DNA of 13,717 nt from Elusimicrobiota bacterium (GTDB lineage: Bacteria > Elusimicrobiota > Elusimicrobia > Elusimicrobiales > Elusimicrobiaceae): NCBI GenBank assembly GCA_031258375.1, contig JAIRMX010000031.1, positions 1-13,717 of the forward strand, given 5' to 3'. The notes under the pieces were generated by a model, which worked only from the letters and a program-made list of their open reading frames with translations, had not been told where the DNA came from and did no database searches. This document shows positions 10,769-13,717 of the stretch, one piece after another. Each line of letters begins with the position of its first letter. Positions within the stretch are counted from its first letter, which is position 1. The position numbers and the translations under genes were made by a program.

Positions 10769-13387
10769 ATGTTCTCTCCAAAAGAATTTTTTGTTATTGA
10801 CGCCAACGGTTTTCTGCATAGAAACTATCATGCTCTTCCGAAACTCGCCACTTCGAGGGGGGAGGAAGTCGGCGCGCTTTACGGTTTTGTTAATTGGCTT
10901 ATAAAATTTATGAAGACAAAACGTCCGCAGTACGCGGCCGTATGTTTTGATTCAAAATGGCCTACTTTCCGCCATAATATTTATAAAGAATATAAAGCCA
11001 ATCGTCCTCCTACCGATAAAGCCCTTGTGTCTCAATTGGAAACCGCGAGGGAAATTATCGCCGCGCTCGGCTTCAAAGTTATGGCGGAGCAGGGTTTTGA
11101 GGCGGACGACCTTATGGCAAGCGCGGCCATGGTTGCGCGCGGGGAAAATATGGAAACGGTTTTGGTGACTTCTGATAAAGATATTTACCAAATCATAGGC
11201 GGCGGCGTTAAGATGTGGTCCGGCAGTAAGGACGAAAAATATAAGGATAACGCAAGCTGTTTTTCAAAATTCGGCGTAAATTGTTCGAATATTTCCGATT
11301 ATCTTTCAATAGTGGGGGATTCCTCCGATAACGTTCCCGGAATTGCCGGACTTGGCCCCAAAGCCGCGGTTGAACTTATTACAAATTTTGGAACTTTGGA
11401 AGAAATTATAAAAGCCGCGCAAAACGCTGATAAAAAAATAAAACCGGCCGTCGTGCAAAAAATTATTGCCGGCAAACAGTCGGCATTACTCTCAAAACGG
11501 CTCGTAATGCTTAAAGACGATTTAACGCCGGATTTAAAAATGAGCGATTTCAAAATTGCCGAGCCGCGCGCGGATAAAATTTTAGCTATGGCGGAAAGGT
11601 TCGAATTTAAAAATTTGCTTGCCTTCGCGCGCGATTTCATAGAGCAGCCCCTATTGCAGACGGGAACGCATAAGCCGGAGCAGGGCGATCTTTTTGAAAG
11701 GGAGCGGCAAAGCGCGCAAATTCCCGAAGCCGAGTTTGAAGATATATTGCGGGAAGCAAAAATAACAAAAGAAATCTTTTTACACGCGCAAAACGGTTTT
11801 ATGGTTTTTGCGGCTTCGTCCGCTTCCTGCGCGCTGATTGAGACCGCGCAAATTACGCCCTCGCGGCAAGAGGCGCTTTTCTCCGCGATATCGGACGACG
11901 ATATTCTAAAAATAGGGCACGATATCAAATCCTCGTTAAAAGCGGTTTCTTTAGTTTTATCTCCGCCGGCATTTATAAATTGTTTTGATACCGCGCTTGC
12001 TAAATACTGCGCGGATCCGTCGGGAGATTTCTCAATTGACGGAGTGTTTTCAAGCTATCTTAATATTAATGCCGGCGCGCAGAACGAGCGGGACGGCTTA
12101 AGATTTTACGCTGCCAATATATGGCGGCTTAAAGAAAATCTCCAAAAAGTTCTTATTGACAATAATCAATTTGACGTTTTTACAAATATGGAAACGCCGC
12201 TTATAAGCGTTCTTTTAAATATCGAAATAAACGGCATTATGGTGGATATCGCGTGGCTTAAGACTCTTGAAATTTTATTCTCAAAAGAAATGACGCTTGA
12301 GCAAGAAGAAATTAATAAAATCGCCGGCGGGGAAATAAACGTAAATTCCCCAAAACAGCTCGGCGCTTTGCTTTTTGAACAGTTGAGGCTTCCGTCCGTA
12401 AAAAAAATCAAATCGGGGTATTCTACCGATGAAGAATCTCTGTCGCGTTTAAAAAATCTGCACCCCGTAGCGGAGCATATTTTGAAATACCGCGAAAGCG
12501 CGAAGTTAAAAAGCACCTACGTTGACGCTCTGCTTAATCTCGCCGACGGCAGTACCCGCCGCGTGCATACGAATTTCAATCAGACCGGCACGGTCACGGG
12601 ACGGCTTTCAAGTTCCAGTCCGAACTTGCAAAATATCCCGATACGCACCGAGAGAGGACGCCTTATACGCCGCTCTTTCATAGCGCCGGAAGGGAAAGTT
12701 TTGCTTTCGGTGGATTATTCTCAGATAGATTTAAGGGTGCTTACTCATGAATCCGGCGACGAAAATTTAATAAAAGCGTTCGGCAATAACGCCGATATAC
12801 ACACGCAGACGGCCGCCGAGGTTTTCGGGCAAATGCCGCAGCTTGTCACAAAAGAAATGCGTTCGCGCGCAAAAGCCATAAACTTCGGCATAGTTTACGG
12901 GCAGGGCCCGCTTGCGCTTTCGCAGTTTTTGGACATAAGCGTGCGGGAAGCAAAGGAATACATAGACGCGTATTTCGCGCGTTACAGCAAAGTCAAAGAG
13001 TGGATTGACGCTGCTGCTGCGGCTGCGCGCAAAGCGGGTTATGTCAAAACGCTTTTTGGCCATATTAGATATCTGCCGGAATTTGAATCTTCCTCCGCCC
13101 GGCTTGCGAGTTTTGCAAACAGAGCTTCAGTTAACACCATCGTGCAAGGCGGCTCTTCGGACATAATAAAAAAAGCGATGATTGATATTTATAAAGAAAT
13201 GCCCGCCGACGTTTTAATGTTGCTGCAAGTGCACGACGAACTTGTTTTTGAGGTTCCGCAGGAAAAAACAAAAGAAACCGCCCTATGGATTAAGAACAAA
13301 ATGGAAAACGCCGTAAAACTCAAAGTGCCTCTTATCGCGGAAGTTAAAGCCGGCAAAAACTGGAACGAAATGGGCAAAGTGATTTAA
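10769..13387 (+). CDS. polA: DNA polymerase I (5' nuclease plus polymerase, proofreading domain inactive)
   Basis: An 872-aa enzyme for Okazaki fragment processing and repair. The 5' nuclease spans residues about 1-290, with FVIDANG (D11), EADD at 111-114, TSDKD at 134-138 and GDSSDNVPG at 183-191. Residues about 315-460 keep the size of the 3'-5' exonuclease domain, but no DxE or other DEDD catalytic residues are visible (FLHAQNGFMVFA replaces the first motif), so proofreading is probably lost, as in Taq and Bacillus Pol I. The polymerase has motif A SVDYSQIDLR (647-656, D649), motif B RSRAKAINFGIVYGQG (698-713, F706 at the dideoxy-discrimination site) and motif C VHDELVFE (821-828, D823). 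No clear ribosome binding site precedes the ATG. Confidence 0.97.
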   Translation: MFSPKEFFVIDANGFLHRNYHALPKLATSRGEEVGALYGFVNWLIKFMKTKRPQYAAVCFDSKWPTFRHNIYKEYKANRPPTDKALVSQLETAREIIAALGFKVMAEQGFEADDLMASAAMVARGENMETVLVTSDKDIYQIIGGGVKMWSGSKDEKYKDNASCFSKFGVNCSNISDYLSIVGDSSDNVPGIAGLGPKAAVELITNFGTLEEIIKAAQNADKKIKPAVVQKIIAGKQSALLSKRLVMLKDDLTPDLKMSDFKIAEPRADKILAMAERFEFKNLLAFARDFIEQPLLQTGTHKPEQGDLFERERQSAQIPEAEFEDILREAKITKEIFLHAQNGFMVFAASSASCALIETAQITPSRQEALFSAISDDDILKIGHDIKSSLKAVSLVLSPPAFINCFDTALAKYCADPSGDFSIDGVFSSYLNINAGAQNERDGLRFYAANIWRLKENLQKVLIDNNQFDVFTNMETPLISVLLNIEINGIMVDIAWLKTLEILFSKEMTLEQEEINKIAGGEINVNSPKQLGALLFEQLRLPSVKKIKSGYSTDEESLSRLKNLHPVAEHILKYRESAKLKSTYVDALLNLADGSTRRVHTNFNQTGTVTGRLSSSSPNLQNIPIRTERGRLIRRSFIAPEGKVLLSVDYSQIDLRVLTHESGDENLIKAFGNNADIHTQTAAEVFGQMPQLVTKEMRSRAKAINFGIVYGQGPLALSQFLDISVREAKEYIDAYFARYSKVKEWIDAAAAAARKAGYVKTLFGHIRYLPEFESSSARLASFANRASVNTIVQGGSSDIIKKAMIDIYKEMPADVLMLLQVHDELVFEVPQEKTKETALWIKNKMENAVKLKVPLIAEVKAGKNWNEMGKVI

Positions 13388-13452
13388 TATGAAAACTAAA
13401 AATATATTTTCATGCTTTAAAAACATAGCTAAAAAATCTCGCGAGGAATCTG

Positions 13453-13717
13453 ATGCCAATAAAACACGTTCTAAAAAATACTTATGATGCTTGTAGTAAA
13501 AAACCATATTTTGAAACAGATAAAATATCTATTTTTAATGAGGATATTCTAAAAATTATTGATATTCCTGACAATTATATTGATTTAATTGTTACCTCAC
13601 CGCCGTATAATGTTGACATTCATTATAATTCTCACGGGGATAATTTGAATTATGAAGATTATTTGGAGTTTACTCGTAAATGGATTACAAAATGTTTTAG
13701 ATTGGCAAAAGATGATG
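13453..13717 (+). CDS. DNA methyltransferase (N6-adenine or N4-cytosine), 5' part only
   Basis: The gene starts with ATG at 13453, after GAGGAA with 4-nt spacing, and runs off the right edge (88 residues visible). NEDILKII at 29-36 and IDLIVTSPPYNVDIHY at 43-58 carry the catalytic motif IV (TSPPY, residues 48-52). YEDYLEFTRKWITKCFRLAK is the helix that usually follows. Motif IV near the N-terminus, before any FxGxG motif, suggests the beta-class order; TSPPY is frequent in N4-cytosine enzymes. The sequence is far more AT-rich than polA, which ends 65 bp upstream, so it is likely acquired. A restriction partner may follow outside the window. Confidence 0.85.
   Translation, partial: MPIKHVLKNTYDACSKKPYFETDKISIFNEDILKIIDIPDNYIDLIVTSPPYNVDIHYNSHGDNLNYEDYLEFTRKWITKCFRLAKDD

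Noticed and set aside
13389..13487. 32-aa ORF between polA and the methyltransferase (starts MKTKNIFSCFKNIAKK)
   Set aside because: It has no ribosome binding site, overlaps the methyltransferase start in another frame, and has no recognisable feature.

Overview
The window looks like bacterial chromosome carrying the right-hand part of a prophage. Positions 1 to about 8000 hold a leftward (minus-strand) phage module. About 8003-13717 holds host genes: a tRNA-Gln, spoVG, ispE, thioredoxin, DNA polymerase I, and the start of a DNA methyltransferase gene. Host taxonomy cannot be fixed from this sequence. A Gram-negative-like uncultured lineage that keeps spoVG beside ispE, such as Elusimicrobiota, is a low-confidence guess from gene order and the mixed AT-rich/GCGC-rich base composition.

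Phage region, read in its own (leftward) direction. It begins with a gene-free, hairpin-rich spacer (7557-8002) next to the tRNA-Gln 3' end. A run of small early genes follows: a GTG-started 61-aa protein, a 16-aa hydrophobic micro-ORF, a 64-aa protein, a phage family with a GDYIIKPAAGEFYVCKPD motif, a 45-aa membrane peptide, a HAD phosphatase, a hexapeptide-repeat protein and a 42-aa ORF. Then comes a replication block: a divergent DnaN-like sliding clamp, a small HExxH protein, and a replication-initiator-like protein whose gene carries five in-frame 25-bp palindromic iterons, laid out like lambda O/ori. A zinc-ribbon protein closes the block. A strong candidate promoter (TTGACA-N17-TATAGT) and a structured leader then precede the packaging genes terS and terL and the truncated next gene.

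Host region. A leftward operon of MORN-repeat protein, ispE and spoVG is packed with short overlaps, and tRNA-Gln(UUG) follows 9 bp after spoVG. Divergently, thioredoxin has a good sigma70-type promoter. It is followed by polA, which keeps its polymerase and 5'-nuclease motifs but lacks proofreading residues. The window ends inside an AT-rich TSPPY-type DNA methyltransferase, probably the start of an acquired modification or restriction-modification locus.

Most notable observations: the replication origin apparently embedded in the initiator gene, with a G7-ATATATAA-G7 element beside it; the phage-encoded clamp; the hairpin that contains the terS ribosome binding site; the hairpin cluster and likely attachment region at tRNA-Gln; and two genes (clamp and MORN) whose -10 boxes lie so close to the ATG that leaderless transcripts are plausible.
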